From contig CM119265.1 in the NCBI GenBank assembly GCA_051294375.1, forward strand, positions 7,129,589 through 7,193,588: a DNA stretch of 64,000 nucleotides. Direction: 5' to 3'. A program made the translations under genes and the position numbers. The DNA is from Paraspadella gotoi (lineage: Eukaryota; Chaetognatha). The stretch's first letter is position 1; each line of letters starts with the position of its first letter. The notes under the pieces were generated by a model. It was given only the letters and a program-made list of their open reading frames with translations, had not been told where the DNA came from and did not search any database. This document shows, one piece after another, positions 9,657-23,832 of the stretch.

Positions 9657-12600
9657 TCAAGAGAGCAATTTTAGCAGCTCCTCAGATTTCTTCTGTAATT
9701 CAACGTTATTGTCCAATTTCATGGCCGTCAACGGTTGAACGGCCTGGTCGAGAACCTCTCTCGCCATGATCAGTCCGGAGGGTGATTTTAAGATCGTCTC
9801 TAAAATCTCAACAGAAACCTTCCGCAGCATCACGTACTTTTCGTTTGCAATGTTCTGCAAGGCGGCCTTAATCATGGGCTCGACGACTGCGTTGAGCTCG
9901 TCAGGGCGCACGCACTCCACTGATTCTTTTAATTGCCAATGCTTTTCCGCCACCATTGACAATCCTTTAAGCGCCGACAATCGAATCTTCCACGAGTGTA
10001 AGTTCGAGGAACGAAGCACAAGCGTCGCGATGGTGTCACGACCCACTTCCTCTTTCTGCGACGGCTTGGAAGCAGGAAAGGCCCTCCCAAGGGACTCCAG
10101 TGCCGACTCCTCAAATTCGAGCCGCGGGGAAGAGTTTCTGTTACCGTCGTGCTCCATCACGTCGTCGTCGCCGTCGTCACCCATTTTTTTGAGTCGAGTA
10201 ATGACGATTTCGCCCAAGTCGGAAAATTTTTCGTATTCGCCCCAAGCCTCGATGACGCGAGAGGCGCAATCCACGGCAACTCTTTTATAGATCAAATTCT
10301 CTTTTCTGGCCTCGCGAAGAAGTGTGGAAAGCAAGGACGGCCGCATAGTTAAAAGCGGATCGTTCAAGTCATCGCCGTCGATTTCCATATCGATTTCCCC
10401 ACGACAGAAAAATCTCTGCAAAGTGAAAAAGTTTTCATGATCGACTACGAATGTACTATGTACTAATTCGAAACTCAGCTAAAAAGCTATACCTTGTATT
10501 GACAACAGAGCTGCTGGGTGGCTTCGAGCAGTGCCTCCTTTCCTTCCCAGGTTCGCCCACCCAGTCCCTCTATGGCAACGGCTTCGAGCAAACTCTTCAG
10601 GATTTTCGGGTCCATCTTATCGTGAGGCAAACGTTGAGCGAGGGTCGACGCAGCGCGACCCGCTTGAGCCCTTATGCCCCAAGACTGAAAAGACAGCGTC
10701 GACGTTATCATCTGAACGATTTCCTGTGGAGAAGGTGAAAAAAATTCCACACTAAGCAAATCCGTCACAGGGCAAGAATCATTTATGTCATACCTTGAGA
10801 TAAAGATGAATTCCCGATTCCATCCCAGGTGTCACTTCCGTCCATATTTCCAGCCATCCGGCGGAGGCGGTGCCGTCGTTCATGTTTTCGTCGTCGTGCT
10901 CGTGCATAGCGACGAAAGCGAGTGGCATCGCGTGTTTGGCGTGCTCCTTCAATCGGTCCGGCGCATGTTTCGAGATGGCACTCATCGCCGATTCGCAGGC
11001 TCGTCGAAGGTCGCGCTCTTCATGCGGCTTCTCCAGATACCAAACCTTGAGCTTGTCCAGCGCTTTGTCAAGGGTTTTGGCAGAAGCGACTTTCGCCAAA
11101 TGTCCGATGGCCTAGGTAAGTGGGAAGAAATATTATTGCTAGAGTAGTGAGGACTATTGATATTGAAGTTCCTTGAAATGTCTTGTAATGGCGTCATAAT
11201 AACCAAAATTTCGATAGATTAATCATACAGGAAGAATGGAAGATGAAAGAAAAAATGGAAAACGTCATAGACTTAGTAAAGTATACAAAACGCGGACCAC
11301 GGCCCGGTCTGATAGACTAACCGTTGAAAAGGTTCTTCTGACTCCGGACTGCCTGTCGGAAAGACCGCCGAGCAGCGCGGACATCAACTTGGGCGCGTGA
11401 GGCTCCACGACAGCGGCCCTTTGAAAAACGAAGGCGATGACGAGCTCGGCGGCGGCGGCTTTGGTCGCCATTCCAGTTCCAGACTTCAAGACCTCGACAA
11501 GGGACGGCGCTAGCGACACCATCACTTCGTCGTCGACAAATTGGATGCAGAACTTGAGCGTCTCCATGAGCGGAGATGAGTTGGATGCAGAGATTCGTGC
11601 GTCGTCGAGTTTCTCTTGAACGTCGAGGCGATCGGTTCCAGCCAAACGGAGGCTCAAATAATTTAAGGACGAAGACTCGAGGCCGCTGACGGCCTCCAGC
11701 AGCGCCGGCATAAGACGCGCCAAGTGAGGCCTCAGCAAGGGACCTGTCTGTCGGGACAATTTCTGCAAGGTGTCCAGGACGAGGCTGCGGATCTCAGATT
11801 CTTTACTAGAGTAAAGACCGTCCTCTAACAATATAGGGAGCGTAACGGCGATGGCCTTGGAACCGAGTTTTCCGTTGTTCGTGTCGCAGGCGAGGATTGT
11901 GACGTGAACCGTCATTCTTGAAAAATAAATTAAGGTAAACGTTCACATAATAGAAGCAGGAACAATGAAAATGACTTACTTGGCTGTCCCCTTGGCCGCC
12001 TTTCGCACAGTCTCCTTAACGTCGTCCAACCTCGACAATACCGCCTTCCATATCTTTCCCAGACTCTCCGCCACAATGGGATTGAGAGCCCTTCCCCTCA
12101 AGACCTCGGTGAGAGCCGTGCAACACGACTCCCGCACTACCGATCCGCGGTTCTCGATCTCACGTAAAAGTTCCTCGAGCACGCCTTCAAGATGGGCATC
12201 CACCACTGCGTTGCTGTCGGTCGGTACCAACGCCTGCCAAATGGAAGACATGGCGGTCTGGATCTTGACGTCGGGATCGTGCAGGTAGCGAAACAGCTTG
12301 GGCACCATCGTGGACATGTGCGGAGTCAGCTGACGGCTGGCCTCGGCTGCGATCTCTGCGTGCCGGCGGCCACCGGTCAAGGAGGCGGCGACTCCTGGCG
12401 TCTTTAGGCTCGAGTTTTTGTGTGCGAGGTAGATGAGCTTGTAGACGAGATCGGGCTGCTTGAGTTCGATCGCGATAGCCGCCAATTCGCGGTAGGCTGA
12501 AGCTTTGGATCCAACTCCAAAGAATGCCGTCGATTTGGCTTTGGAAGAGGATTTTGAGATTTCCGAGCCGGAGTCGGAGCTTTTAGATTCCTCGCTACCT

Positions 12601-15600
12601 GAAAGCCACAAAAATAGATAATAATCGATAATAATCATTTAGTATCTAGTTATAAACGGAAAAATGAAAATAAATAAATAAATGAATAAATAATTTTTTC
12701 CCTAAATATATGAAAATAAAATTACATTAAAAAATATAATTTATTTTATTTGATTTAAAGAGAGAAAGAGCTTGAAATGAATGAAAATGATTTCCTTCCA
12801 ATATCATAATTTCTGCAAGCCGTTCAAAATAAGTTCGAATCTTTATTCTTTAACTTGGATATAACTTACCGACCAAAGATTCGCACAAATTAGACACCAG
12901 ATTCGCTCTGGATTCTTCTGTACTACAACTATAACATATCCCCAACGTTTTTGCGGCCAACTCTTGTGTAATTTCTTCATCGACAAAAAGAAGGCGGAGA
13001 ACGCTTTCCTAAAAACAGAAGATTTTTCAGAATTAATAAAGACGCCGTAAAAGATTTTTTAAAGAAAGAATACGTAATATTTTAAATGTAAATAAAATTC
13101 ATAGTTAAAAAATTTAGTTAGTTTTAAATATAAAAATTTCCAAAATTACTTGTTTCACCATTTTCTATTTTTATACTTTATAAATGCTTTACTATATCTT
13201 TTAAACCTGAATATTAGTCAGGTGCCTTTGCAAATAAGGCAAATGCCCAGCCTCCTGCATCAAGCAAATCGTCCACGCTGCGGCCGCTTGCTTAACATGC
13301 TTGTTGTCGTTGTTCAAATAACTTTTCGTTAATTGCTCTACAAGAAATTCTAAGTTTTCTGTGGGAGCGTTTCGGGCTTTGTATTCCAGAATTTCTTCGT
13401 CCGCGGTCCAACTGTCAGAGGCGAGTTTAGATCCGGTTCCCATCGCGGCCGTCGTCAACGCAGCGCCGACGTGAAAGTGCAATTCCAGCTCTTTGACTTT
13501 GGACGCCTCCATTAGCCTCTTCATTATTTCTTTCTCGTGAGGAAAACGCGTTGATTTCGATCGACTCCAGCTTCGGGCGCCGCAGCAGAGCGCCGCCGCC
13601 GCAACGGCGCACTTTTCGCGAAGTTTGGCCGGATGTTTTGAGGAGGAAACAAAATCGAGCAAAGTCGTAGCGAGGTCGGCTTTGGTCGATGGTTGATCGT
13701 ATGTTTCTTCTTTGGCTTCTTTGTCAATTTCCTTCTCTGCGGAAAACAACGTTCCAAAATCATTAGTTTCACTTTGAAAAGTTGAATTTTATCAAGAACA
13801 AAGACAATTGTTTTCACCTGACGGCATTTCACCATCGGGCAGAGGGAGCTGCGCGAATTGAGCGATTTCGGTTATTGCGGTGACGGCAGAGAGTTGCACC
13901 AGCGAACTCGAGTGCTGCAGTTTTGAGGATAATTGCGTCACGGCTTCGTTGACCAACTTGGTAATTTCATTCGACGAACAGCACTGCAAGGTATGGAAAA
14001 ATAAAGTCGCTTAGAGAATGAAAATGTCAAGAGATTATCGAAATTAAAAGGAAAAAAAAACCACCTCGAAGGCTAAGGAACGCCTGCCCAAAGAGGCCCC
14101 CAGTCCCAAGATAGACCCGCTCAACTTTTCCAAATTGTTTGACTCGGATCCCAAGCAAACCAAGAGAGTACGAATTTGAGTCAAGAAGCGTGATTCAGTT
14201 TCCATAGCTACAAGGACCGCGTAGAGCTGCGCTGCTGCTTCCCTGGAGAAATTGAGTAAATATTATAAGAAGCATTTTTCTTATTCCGCAAATATGAGAG
14301 AAGCCGCACCTAACGTCATCTCTCGGAGAAAAGAGAAACTTGTCTCTAATCCAATCGAGACTGTCCCCGACCTCACGCGCGATAATCCCGTCGGCAGCAA
14401 CCAACTCCGTCATGAGGTACAGGCTCTCTGCGGAGCCCTGCTGCTGCAGGAAGTTGTCCACCACATTCTTGTACTTCCGCACCGGGCTCTGGCTGGAGGG
14501 GTCTTCCTTCAACGCTCTTCCAATGTACTTGGTCACAGTGGGCGCTTGATACTTCATTTCCGCCACATTAAGTTCGGGCCTGATCTCTTCGGAGGGGCAC
14601 CCAGCCTCGGCGGCGAGACAGGCACGTAGAAACGCCGCCACCTCCACCATCATGGAAGGAGCAAAGACCTGAACCCTGGCTTCGTCCCGGCCGCCAGCAC
14701 CGCGACGCTGATCCGAGAATTTCCCTCTTTGGTAAAGATAGTCCGCTGCAACGCCGAAGTTCGGATATTGGCGCTCTTCCAACTTAGCAATCTTGCTTTC
14801 TTTGTGATCCTCAATCTTGGTTGGCGGCATCACGGGATTCTGCGGAGTTTTAAGAATCTTTGCGGCCTCGGCACGCACTTCGTCACGTGGGTCGCCAGCA
14901 CATAGAAGAACGACGTAACGGCTCGGCATGTGGTTGCGTGGAAAGCAAACGCAGGCGTACTTTAGAGCCATGAGGCGAGAGGGCGCCGCGGGTAGCTCCC
15001 CGTTTTGCATCACGACGGCTTCGAGGAGTGAGCGTTGCGGCTCGCCAAGAGAATCGAAGCAAGGCACGAGGAGCGAAAGCATTTCCTGACATTGAGAGAG
15101 GAGAATTGTTAAAGCGACCAGTCTATACGACTTACAAAATTGACTATGAAATTTGCAAAATTACTTGTTTCACTATTTGTTATATTTTATAATATTATTT
15201 ATATATTAATTATATTGTTTAATTTTTTTAGTTTCACAACAAATTACGAAAATAAGCAATATTTTTTTATAAAAAAATTTATTTAACTTCAAAAAAAAAT
15301 TCTCAATTTTCTTTTAATCCAACAAAAAAACTTAATAATACATAAATATTAGTTAGTTAAAAATATTCAACTTTTTAGCGTTTTCTTTGGAGTATATAAA
15401 TTAGCCTAGGGAAACTATTAGACTTTAAAAAACAAATTAAACGGAAAATTAAAAAAAAACCTGAAGGGCAGACAGCTTTGACCCAGTGACCGTCGCCAAA
15501 GCATCGAAATTGGTCTGTAGGAAAGCGATGTCCTCTTGGACGAGTTTGGGCAATCGCCGACCGATCTTGCCAATCGCCACCAAAGCCAGCGAACACAGCT

Positions 15601-17122
15601 CCACTTCTTCCTCCATCTCTTTCACCACTTTCGTCATCGCTGGCATCAGCGTAGTTCCGCTTAACTGTTAAAATGAGTAAAATTAGTGGTTAGAGAAGGA
15701 AAAAATAGTACATATGTCCGTTTTTATAAAGGTTGGAAAGAATCAGATATCGAATGAATATTAAAGATTTAAAAATATCGATTATAATAATCATTATTGA
15801 ATGTAAGCAGAAAAAGCAAAAAAAAAAAAAAAAAAGAAAGATATGTAAGGGAAACAAATGAAAAACGGTATGAAGACTTAAAAGTAAAATTCATACCTTA
15901 AAAATCTTATCACCACAAAACTCAGAGGCGTGATGAACTAGTCTGACGGCGTTAATCTTCAGCTTAGAGTTGGTCGAGGGAGAACTGAAGAGACAATCGA
16001 AGACAACCTGAACAAGCGCGGGAAAATGTTCCGCCGATTGACGAGACTTGAGCAAAAGAGGAAATAGTTTAAGACGAAGACGGGTCGAAGCCGCGGAGCG
16101 TTTTTCCTCCTCGGAAAGGTTCATCGCCGACTTTTTCTTGGCAACAGCGTCCCCCAGAAAAATATCAAACATCCGCATAACCGTCGAAGGCCGGTTCCAA
16201 TCCTCCGCGTTGGCGCAACGCTTAAGGGCAGACTCGGCGGCGGTGGCGATAGCGTGACGCGTGTCGCTCGACGCTACTACGAGATGTACCACAACCTCGT
16301 CGTCGTCGAAGATGCCATGGCCGATGAAATGGAGGATGCTGAGTTTCGCGCTCTCCAAATGCTCTGGACTCAGAGGATTCTCGCCGGTGATTCGCTTGAG
16401 GGAAGCTCTCGACATTCCGGGCGGCGGGGCTCCCCCCGTGCCCGGAACGGCGGCGTTAGAATTAGCAGAGGAGTTCAAAGTAGGTGGCGATGGTGTAAAG
16501 ATACCGTAAGGGAGGAGAAGAAGGTCGAACATCATGTCGAGGAGTAACTTCTTGGTTTGCGGCCGATCTTCTAAACCAAGGGTCGCCTTTCGATCTTGCA
16601 AAGACTGCGTGTCCTCGAACGGGATGGAGCCCAATAAAGGTAGCAAGAGAAAAATAATACCCTCTTGATGCTGATGCGGTTTATCTTCGAGAATGCGAAG
16701 CAACTTCGGCGCTAGTCGGGCCTGAGATTGGTGGTCGAGCCTTTCCAAACCCATTTTTAGATAAATGATGCAAAAGTTGTGAACGAAGCTTGAAGACGCT
16801 GCATCGGACACGTCCGCATAGATCGGCAGAAGGGCTTCGAGTGGAAGTTGGATGCTGGGGCTGAAAAGAAAATTTATACAGAAATTTATACAGAAAATTC
16901 ATACAGACGTTTAATCACTCACCGACTCTTGAGACGTTTGTTGATGTGGACGAGCATTTCTAGCACCTTTTTTCTCACGCCATCTTCGGGGGACTTAAGT
17001 TGCAGCAGAACCGCCGGAAGATACTTTCTCAGCGCTGCTTCGAACTGATTATCATCCTCAGCAGAACCCAACTTGAGAAAAACCCGTTCCAACATCTCAA
17101 CCACGTCTTGCTTTTCCGTCAT
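9657..17122 (-). CDS. ECM29 (ECPAS): Proteasome adapter and scaffold protein ECM29
   Basis: Thirteen exons in consistent phase: 17122-16923, 16860-15897, 15664-15461, 15085-14310, 14242-14065, 13983-13818, 13736-13207, 13008-12870, 12598-11980, 11916-11322, 11111-10794, 10723-10493, 10415-9657. The sum is 5679 nt, 1892 residues, close to the human protein (about 1845). The start matches the family: LLQLKSPEDGVRKKVLEMLV then HINKRLKSRPSIQLPLEALL. The whole length is helical HEAT-like repeats, e.g. KLFRYLHDPDVKIQTAMSSI and DVKETVRKAAKG. ECM29 clamps the 26S proteasome core to its regulatory particle and links it to endosomes, ER and motors. It is one of three housekeeping genes in a row on this strand. 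The last coding exon encodes a Ser/Asp-rich loop (KKMGDDGDDDVMEHDGN) between repeats. Short introns (mostly 70-375 nt); no sign of breakage. Confidence 0.95.
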
Positions 17123-17837
17123 CTTCAGTTAATTTTTACTAATTTTTCTTTTTTTACGAGTGAAAAAAAATAAACATATATTTACAAAAACGAATTTTTC
17201 GACACAAATATCTGACGACAGTACGCTGAATTCATTTACTTAGTAAGAAACATTTTTTGGTTGGATTAAGTACAGCATGAGATAATTTTATGATTTATTA
17301 CATTTTAAAAACACATGATTTGGGCCATCATTGCCTTACGAACCACATCCACTTCTGAAGACGAGGGACAATCGAGAAGCTTCAAAAAATTACAAAAAAG
17401 TAAAAACTAACAAATTCACTTAACTGGTTTTGTCATACGTATTGTTTGCAAGGTTTGCACAAAGAATAATAAAACAAGAGCAGTGTCAATACAAGTAAAC
17501 TAAATACTTGAGTTGTTTTATAACTTATTTCGGTCGCCATCATAAAGAGACAGTCTTAGTCTCCTTCGTTATCTTATCCCTGTTTAAAATGTCCCGGTCG
17601 GACAAAAAAAAAAAAAAATCTATCAGTTTCAAGAAATGATCTGTGCGATAAAATTTGGAATATTTTCGTAAAAACAGAGGTAAAGCACAAAAAATCGTCA
17701 ACCGAGAAAAGGCAGTGCTTACCCGCAAATTATTTCCATCAGTACACCGAATTTCCCATATATGTACACACCGCTGCCTATTTTCCCTAGGCAAAAATTC
17801 AACAAAAAAGCAGGCATGTAATCTTTAAAAGGTGGTT
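17123..17837. other. Spacer between ECM29 start and PP4R3 stop
   Basis: About 700 AT-rich bases separate the PP4R3 stop codon from the ECM29 start codon, both on the minus strand. It must hold the PP4R3 3' end and the ECM29 promoter. No TATA box, repeat or small gene was convincing. Confidence 0.6.
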
Positions 17838-20800
17838 TCATGTCGAGAGTCTCGCTCTTTTCACGGACGGTGAATCGTCGTCGTCATCCTTGTCTTTCTT
17901 GTTTTCCTCCGAGGGTTCGTATTCCTCTTCTTCTTCGTCGGAGTCTGCTTCGTAATCAACGAGTCCGATCTGGACAGAGAAAGGGAAAATAAGGAGAAAG
18001 AAAAAATGTAATTGTAAATTCGAACTAGCGAAGGCGGACTTACCCTCTGTTGCCCTGGAACGGCGCTCCGTGACAAGTCTTCGCTCGAAGAAGAATTTGA
18101 GCTGGGATTTGCGGACGACGACGACGCTACGCAAGAGACAGTTTGAGACGACGGATTGGTTGTGCTCGAAAGGGCGGCGGAGGAATGAGGGGAGGGTTTG
18201 GAGGCGTTGGAAGAAAGTTCTTGCCCATAATAGGTGGACGACGTCACTTGGGAGGAGGAATGACAGGGATCCGGCGCGGCGTTAACGAACGGCATCTGCG
18301 ACGCGGAAGAGTCCGCCATGAAAGAAGCGGCAGTGTTGGTGGCTTTGGACAGGTCGAGGAGCTGATTAACGCTGGAAGCTGCAAGTGCCGCGCCAGATCT
18401 AGCGGACGCGGTTTCACAAAGTCCAGGCCCTGGATTCTCCACCGCATTTTCAGAGCTGGGTTCTCTTCCATGGGGCTGAGCTTGTGATGAAGAGATTGCT
18501 CCAGTATTATCGTTAGTGGATGACGCGGCGACTGCGGCGGCCATGGCGTCCGCGATGGCTGCGGCCATGAGGGGGGAGGACGTAACAACAGTTGCGGCGT
18601 TGCTGCACCCAGCGGCGAGTTGGCTGAAGGGTCCAGGGGGAGTCGCGGAGGGACCGATGATGTCGCTAACGGCGGGGAGTGTGCCGATGGAAGATGATGG
18701 GTCGATGGTTTCTATGGAGGGAAGACGACGGCGAGGAGATTCAAAGGATGTGGAACAGGCATCTTTGGCGACGGGTTCTTTGGCGCTGGTGTCGACAAGG
18801 GACTCGTCTCCGACGGGGAACTCGGATCTAGCGGAATACAGAGACCCACCGGAAGTGGAGGCCGGCGACGTGTAGTCGAGACCGACTTGTTGATCGAATT
18901 CGGAGCAACTGCCATCGACGTTTTTCTTTGCAGACTTGGGCGATTTCGTCGTCGAGGAGAGAGCGTTTTCTCCCAAAAAAGCCTCGGAATGGGACTTCAG
19001 TGCCGATACAAGGTTGGAACCACTGGAAACGTCACAAGCGATTTCGGGACTGACGGAAGACGATGCCGCCGCAGAATTTTCTTCGTTGAAATTCCCAGAT
19101 TCGCTGTCTATGTTTCTCAAAACACCGCCCATGGAGGGCATGTGCGTCGCGCCACTGGTGGAGCTACAAACGCCCATAGAATCTGACATTTCCGCGGAAC
19201 CGGTTTGAGTTTTAAAGCGAGACTCCACGGTCATGGCATCCGTTGCGTTGTCGTCGCAAGCCTTGAAATTTCTGTGAACCATTTTGGCGAAGTCTATGGA
19301 ATCAGCGGGCCCATCTACAGTCTCGCCACCATCGTTGGATTCGATGTTATCATCCGAGGAAGAAGAGGCTGCATCATCGGGAGGAGACATTCCTGCGGCG
19401 ACTGCGGCCGCCGCCGCTAAAAAAGTTGCTTGAAGTTCCCGTTGATCTAAAGAGGACGACGAAGAGGCCGCCTCTGCTACAGAAGCGTCCCGTTCAGAGC
19501 TAGAAATACCATCATGGCACATGTCGTCCATCGCGTTATCACGGATTTGATCCGGGGTATCAGTGGGGCGGGGAGGGCTCTGAAGCGAATTCGGTGGGGA
19601 AGAATCATCCTCGCCAACAGATCGAGCCATGTTGGCGTCAGCACCATCTATGTCAGGCTCCTCCTGGTCAAACCACATTTCCTCTTCCTCATCCAGGGCC
19701 CGTGCGTCTCGTCGAAACCGGTTGTTACGCATGATCGGTGACATATTAAGAAATATGTTTTCAATGTTGCTACCAACTCCCGCCGCAACAGCACCGACGG
19801 ATCTACCGTCGCGAACACCAGCCCGCTGTTCCGATTGCTGATCATATCGAATCTTTAAGTTTTTAAAGGTTTGCACGTAATCAACGTGTTTCACGGCCTC
19901 CCAGTGCATTTCAACCACATGCTGGATTAAAGACTTGATGTCCTCGACTCTAACGAATTCGAATATTTCCAAGAGCGCCGAATTAAGAAGATTGTAACGC
20001 TGCCCGTTTCGGTTAAAGGCCTCGATGACGGGTAAGAAAAGGTTGCCCTTAATGATGTACCTGTTGTAAAACTCGTCCTTAAGCCCGACGATCTTACGCA
20101 TGAAACGAAGCGCGGCCAACGCCAAGAACGCGTGGCGAGATTTTAGAAGCTTCAATACCCGACGTAAAAAATCTTTATTCATAACGTAATTGCGTATGTG
20201 GAAGGTGTGATGTTCCACGCAAAATGCCAACAGCTCAAGAATGAGGTATTGAAGATGGGCGGTACGATAATCGTCTTTCGCAAGTTGGTTGGCGTCGGTA
20301 GTATTGGCCAAGATTGGCGCCACCAAAACCGGCATGCTGCGCTTATAGAAGAAAGTGAGAAATTCCGTCTTTTCGGTCTTGTTTGCTTGTGCCACCATAT
20401 TCTCCGGGTCGATGAGGATTTTCAAAATGCCCATTAACTGCATGGCTCCCCCGAGTTCAGGGTCTAAGTCGGATATCATTTGATCGATGACGAGATTAAT
20501 CAAAAGGTCCGCGTCGTCCTCTTGAAGAATGGCCAACGGCGCTTGCGTCTCTTGCAAAACAAATTCTCTAACCATCGACGGACTAAATTCCACAATGAAT
20601 GAAAACATGTCGATGGCGGCGCATTTAATCTGCGCTAGAGGCGTCTCGGTTGGCTCCAGAGCCGCATGCGAGGGACCCGCCTCGGACGAAGTAGAGGCGT
20701 CGTTCGACGAGTCCGACTCTAAACCCAAAAGAATCTCCAATGCGTCAAGGATTCCTTGATTGGACAAAGTCCGAAAAAAAGACTCGCGGTTCTGAGGCTG

Positions 20801-21916
20801 CAAAGTTTGCGAAAAAGAGCAGAGTTCCTTCAGGAAGAGGACCAGGTCGCGACGCTTCGTCTCCTCCGTTTCGTCGTCTTTGAGAGAGAAGAAGAGCTGA
20901 GTAAGGAACTTTTCATCGTCTTGAATCATCGATACGATTTCGACCTTGTTGAAAAATATGAAGGAACTCAGCGTAGTCAACATGTTTTCCTCGAAGACGG
21001 AGGGAGTGGGGAGAACAATCTCTTGAATATACGACACGCGGTAGGTTTGATGGATCTTGGCGAGAAGATCTTGATTCGTTATCGGAATGACCTCCTTGAA
21101 CTTTGCTTGTTTCTTTAGGTATTCTCTGTGCTTAATCCGCTGCGGGGGCGAGCTGCTATTCGGATCTTTTTTCAAAGCGGGATCATATTCTAGGCACCCG
21201 ATCACGTTATATATCACGTCGTCGGCAAACATGATCTCGAACAATGCGTTTTTGTTAAGCATAAAGATGGCTTTGAAGATATCGTATAGGTGATGCAGCC
21301 CATCGAGGATTTCCAAGTCTTCACACACGTGAAACAGTTCGAGTAGTTTGTGAATGTAGCCTTCGTTCTCGATAGCCACCGAGAGACGCTCACGACGGAT
21401 TGGTGAGGGCAGCACGTTTTGGAAAAGTTCTGCAATTTCCTCCAGTTTAGAAATTTCGCAAGCGGGCAGATCGACTGGCGCGCCAGCAGAGGTATCGGGC
21501 ATGCTGTCAAACTGCTCATCTTCGCTCTCGTCGACGATGTCCTGGGTTACATCAACTGACGGGTCCTTTCCTTGAACCTGGCATATTTTTTCCCAAATTT
21601 CATCGCAACCGGCCTTTTCTTGAAAACTGAGGGCGAGGTCGTAGTTATCATCTTGGGACCACACGATTAAAGTTTCCTGCTGCTTCTGGTAAGCGATGTC
21701 AGGCTGAATGCGAGATTCGAGCAACGTGGAACCGTCCGATTCCGCCTTGACCAGCAGCGAGAGGCCCTTGAGATGTTCGATGAAAATAGAAGAGACGTAA
21801 CCGGTGCCTTTGTCGTCCCATTGCCGGTCTTCGTTCAGGATGTAGAGCTTCACTCGACGCCGAGTGTCAGATGTGGCGGCAACAGGCTGTGTCGACGATG
21901 TGGACGATGACGACAT
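17838..21916 (-). CDS. PPP4R3: Serine/threonine-protein phosphatase 4 regulatory subunit 3 (SMEK)
   Basis: Two exons: 21916-18044 (3873 nt, unusually long for this window) and 17969-17838; 1334 residues. Residues about 18-120 form the EVH1/RanBP-like domain ([20 protein letters not shown] is the family opening). The conserved SMK-1 region and armadillo-like repeats follow (e.g. [51 protein letters not shown]) to about residue 640. PP4R3 targets the PP4 catalytic subunit to substrates in DNA repair, gluconeogenesis and lifespan signalling. The second exon encodes the family C-terminus: [19 protein letters not shown], then a basic SVKRARLST that can act as a nuclear signal. The protein is about 500 residues longer than human PP4R3A because the region from about 700 to 1290 is a Ser/Ala-rich low-complexity linker. 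Confidence 0.96.
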
Positions 21917-22803
21917 CTTCCCTTCGTTCGTAGAAACTTATTTTTTCAAATACTCTGTTTTCAATCATCTAAGCGTCCCAATCTCCTACGTAAAGAGGCT
22001 AATCTAAACAGAAGATGACATCACGGTTTGAACGAAAACTATCAAAAATTACACATTGCACTACCTTCCATTTAAAACTAGGTTAAACTATCATTTTGAC
22101 TTTCACCGTGGATATCTAAATTAGCGGATTTATTTTATTCTAGTAAAAAACATTTTCAATCCAAAATTTACCGCCAGACGAGATACGTGGAAATATTTTA
22201 TAAAACATACGTATATATAACTACTTTGTAACCTTTCTAGAGTCTTTAAAGTCCATCTTCAAGTTCGCAGAATTGTATATAAAAGAGATATCAAACGAAA
22301 AGAGCCACGATAAATAAAAGCAGTATCTCCCATTTGTGAGTCAATGTCATCAATCACAGCGAACAAATGACGCTTGAAATCAAAAATAAATTTAATGTTA
22401 TATGAATCAAGGAAATTCTACCCCTAAATTCAAAATCGTGACACCAATATAGCAGAACTGTAAGAAAGCCAGGGAAAATACCGTCTTCAGAAACACCCCA
22501 AGAGTCGAAACAAATTAAAGGAAAAAATAAAAAACTGCTGTGATCGTATGGAACCATGGTACGTACAAACGGTTGTATCTTTTAAAAGATACAAAATTAA
22601 AAAGGTTGGTATAAAACGAAAATTTGTTAAACTGGTTTATTAAATATATCTACTAAATATATACTAATTAAGGGTTATCGGTCAAGAAGACGGTAGCATG
22701 AAAATCAGCTAATAACCAAAAATAGTTGAAAAATAGAGAAGCTACTTAGATTAGAAAGTGCTGCATATCACATGCCGCCACTTCAAAAATTAGCGGTGTA
22801 GAG
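21917..22803. other. Spacer between PP4R3 and MO25
   Basis: AT-rich DNA holding the PP4R3 promoter side and the MO25 3' untranslated region. No further gene or repeat could be supported. Confidence 0.6.
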
Positions 22804-23832
22804 TTAGTCAGCGATCGGTTGAAGATCTTGTATTTGTCTTATTAAATAAGATTTCTCGTCGTTAAACTGTTCATCGTCCACCCTGTCTGTGTGAAAGTCG
22901 GAGAGGAACTGAATCAGCTTCTCGCGGTTGCGAACGAGAATATCCAGAATAGGCCTGGGCTTGTTGGGGTTGGCGACGAAAACCTTGAAGACGTGGAAGG
23001 CTTCGAACTGGATGTTTCTGCTGCGGTCGCGAAGCATGTTCATCATCAGCTTGAGGTTCTCCGGATTGGAAATGTACCGCGTCATGATAGTAAAGTTGTG
23101 GCGATCAAGAAGCAGCTCGCCGAGTAGCTTTAGGGATTGCCTACGCGTGACGTAGTTCTCAGAATTTAGCAGGTTTTGATAAGGACCAAAGAACTTGTCG
23201 TAGTTGTTTTCCAAAAAGGCGGCGCAGAGAATCTTGTGTCGCGTCAACAAGTCCTTAAAAGTGGAAAAGGCGTCGGAGGCGACGTCGAAGGTCGACACCT
23301 CTACGTATTCGAAGAATTTATAGAAGACCTGATACTCGAGGATGATTCTAGCGAGGGGCTCGTAACGCACGCACTCCCGGAGCATCATGCCGCAGGTTAA
23401 GGCGATGTCTTGATGTTCGTAACCGTTGATTAACGTAGTGAGAATCTCCTGATTCGACTGGCAAATGTATTCGACCGTGGGAGACCGAGTCGCGATTTGC
23501 CGTCTCAGGATGTTGTTGAAGATCTGAGCAACGTCCTTTTTCCCCTCGAAGTCGATCTTTGCTAAGTTATTTATCAGAAGGACGAGTAGATGGGACGAAT
23601 ATAACTCTTGGGCCAGCTGGGCCACCACTTCCGTTTGAGGCTCGGCGTTTTCCGTTCCATACAGAATTGCCTTCATAGCCGTAAGATTCTTGGAAACATC
23701 TTCTTGAGCTTTTTTGTACTTGCTTTCCGACGAGGAAGTGTCAGCCAGAACGGCCAGATTTTCTTTCAAGTTCTTAACCAACTCCTGTGGGGTCTTGTTC
23801 TTACCGCCAAACAATTTAGACCCAGCAAACAT
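22804..23832 (-). CDS. CAB39: MO25 / calcium-binding protein 39 (LKB1-STRAD scaffold)
   Basis: A single uninterrupted frame of 342 residues, essentially the family length (human 341). It opens [20 protein letters not shown] and ends with the typical [20 protein letters not shown] region. The protein is made of six armadillo-like helical repeats; recognisable family blocks include [38 protein letters not shown] and [22 protein letters not shown]25 stabilises the LKB1-STRAD kinase complex that activates AMPK and also activates STE20-type kinases. The absence of introns, unlike its neighbours, could reflect retroposition, but the promoter region looks genuine and there is no poly(A) tail. It is divergently arranged with the zinc-finger gene. 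Confidence 0.97.
   Translation of the reverse strand: MFAGSKLFGGKNKTPQELVKNLKENLAVLADTSSSESKYKKAQEDVSKNLTAMKAILYGTENAEPQTEVVAQLAQELYSSHLLVLLINNLAKIDFEGKKDVAQIFNNILRRQIATRSPTVEYICQSNQEILTTLINGYEHQDIALTCGMMLRECVRYEPLARIILEYQVFYKFFEYVEVSTFDVASDAFSTFKDLLTRHKILCAAFLENNYDKFFGPYQNLLNSENYVTRRQSLKLLGELLLDRHNFTIMTRYISNPENLKLMMNMLRDRSRNIQFEAFHVFKVFVANPNKPRPILDILVRNREKLIQFLSDFHTDRVDDEQFNDEKSYLIRQIQDLQPIAD

Noticed and set aside
9766-10290. 174-residue plus-strand frame
   Set aside because: Antisense shadow of the last ECM29 exon, which has clear family similarity and phase support.
22804-23832. MO25 as a processed retrogene
   Set aside because: Intronless, but there is no poly(A) tail or flanking duplication, the frame is intact and it has a well-organised promoter; not enough evidence.
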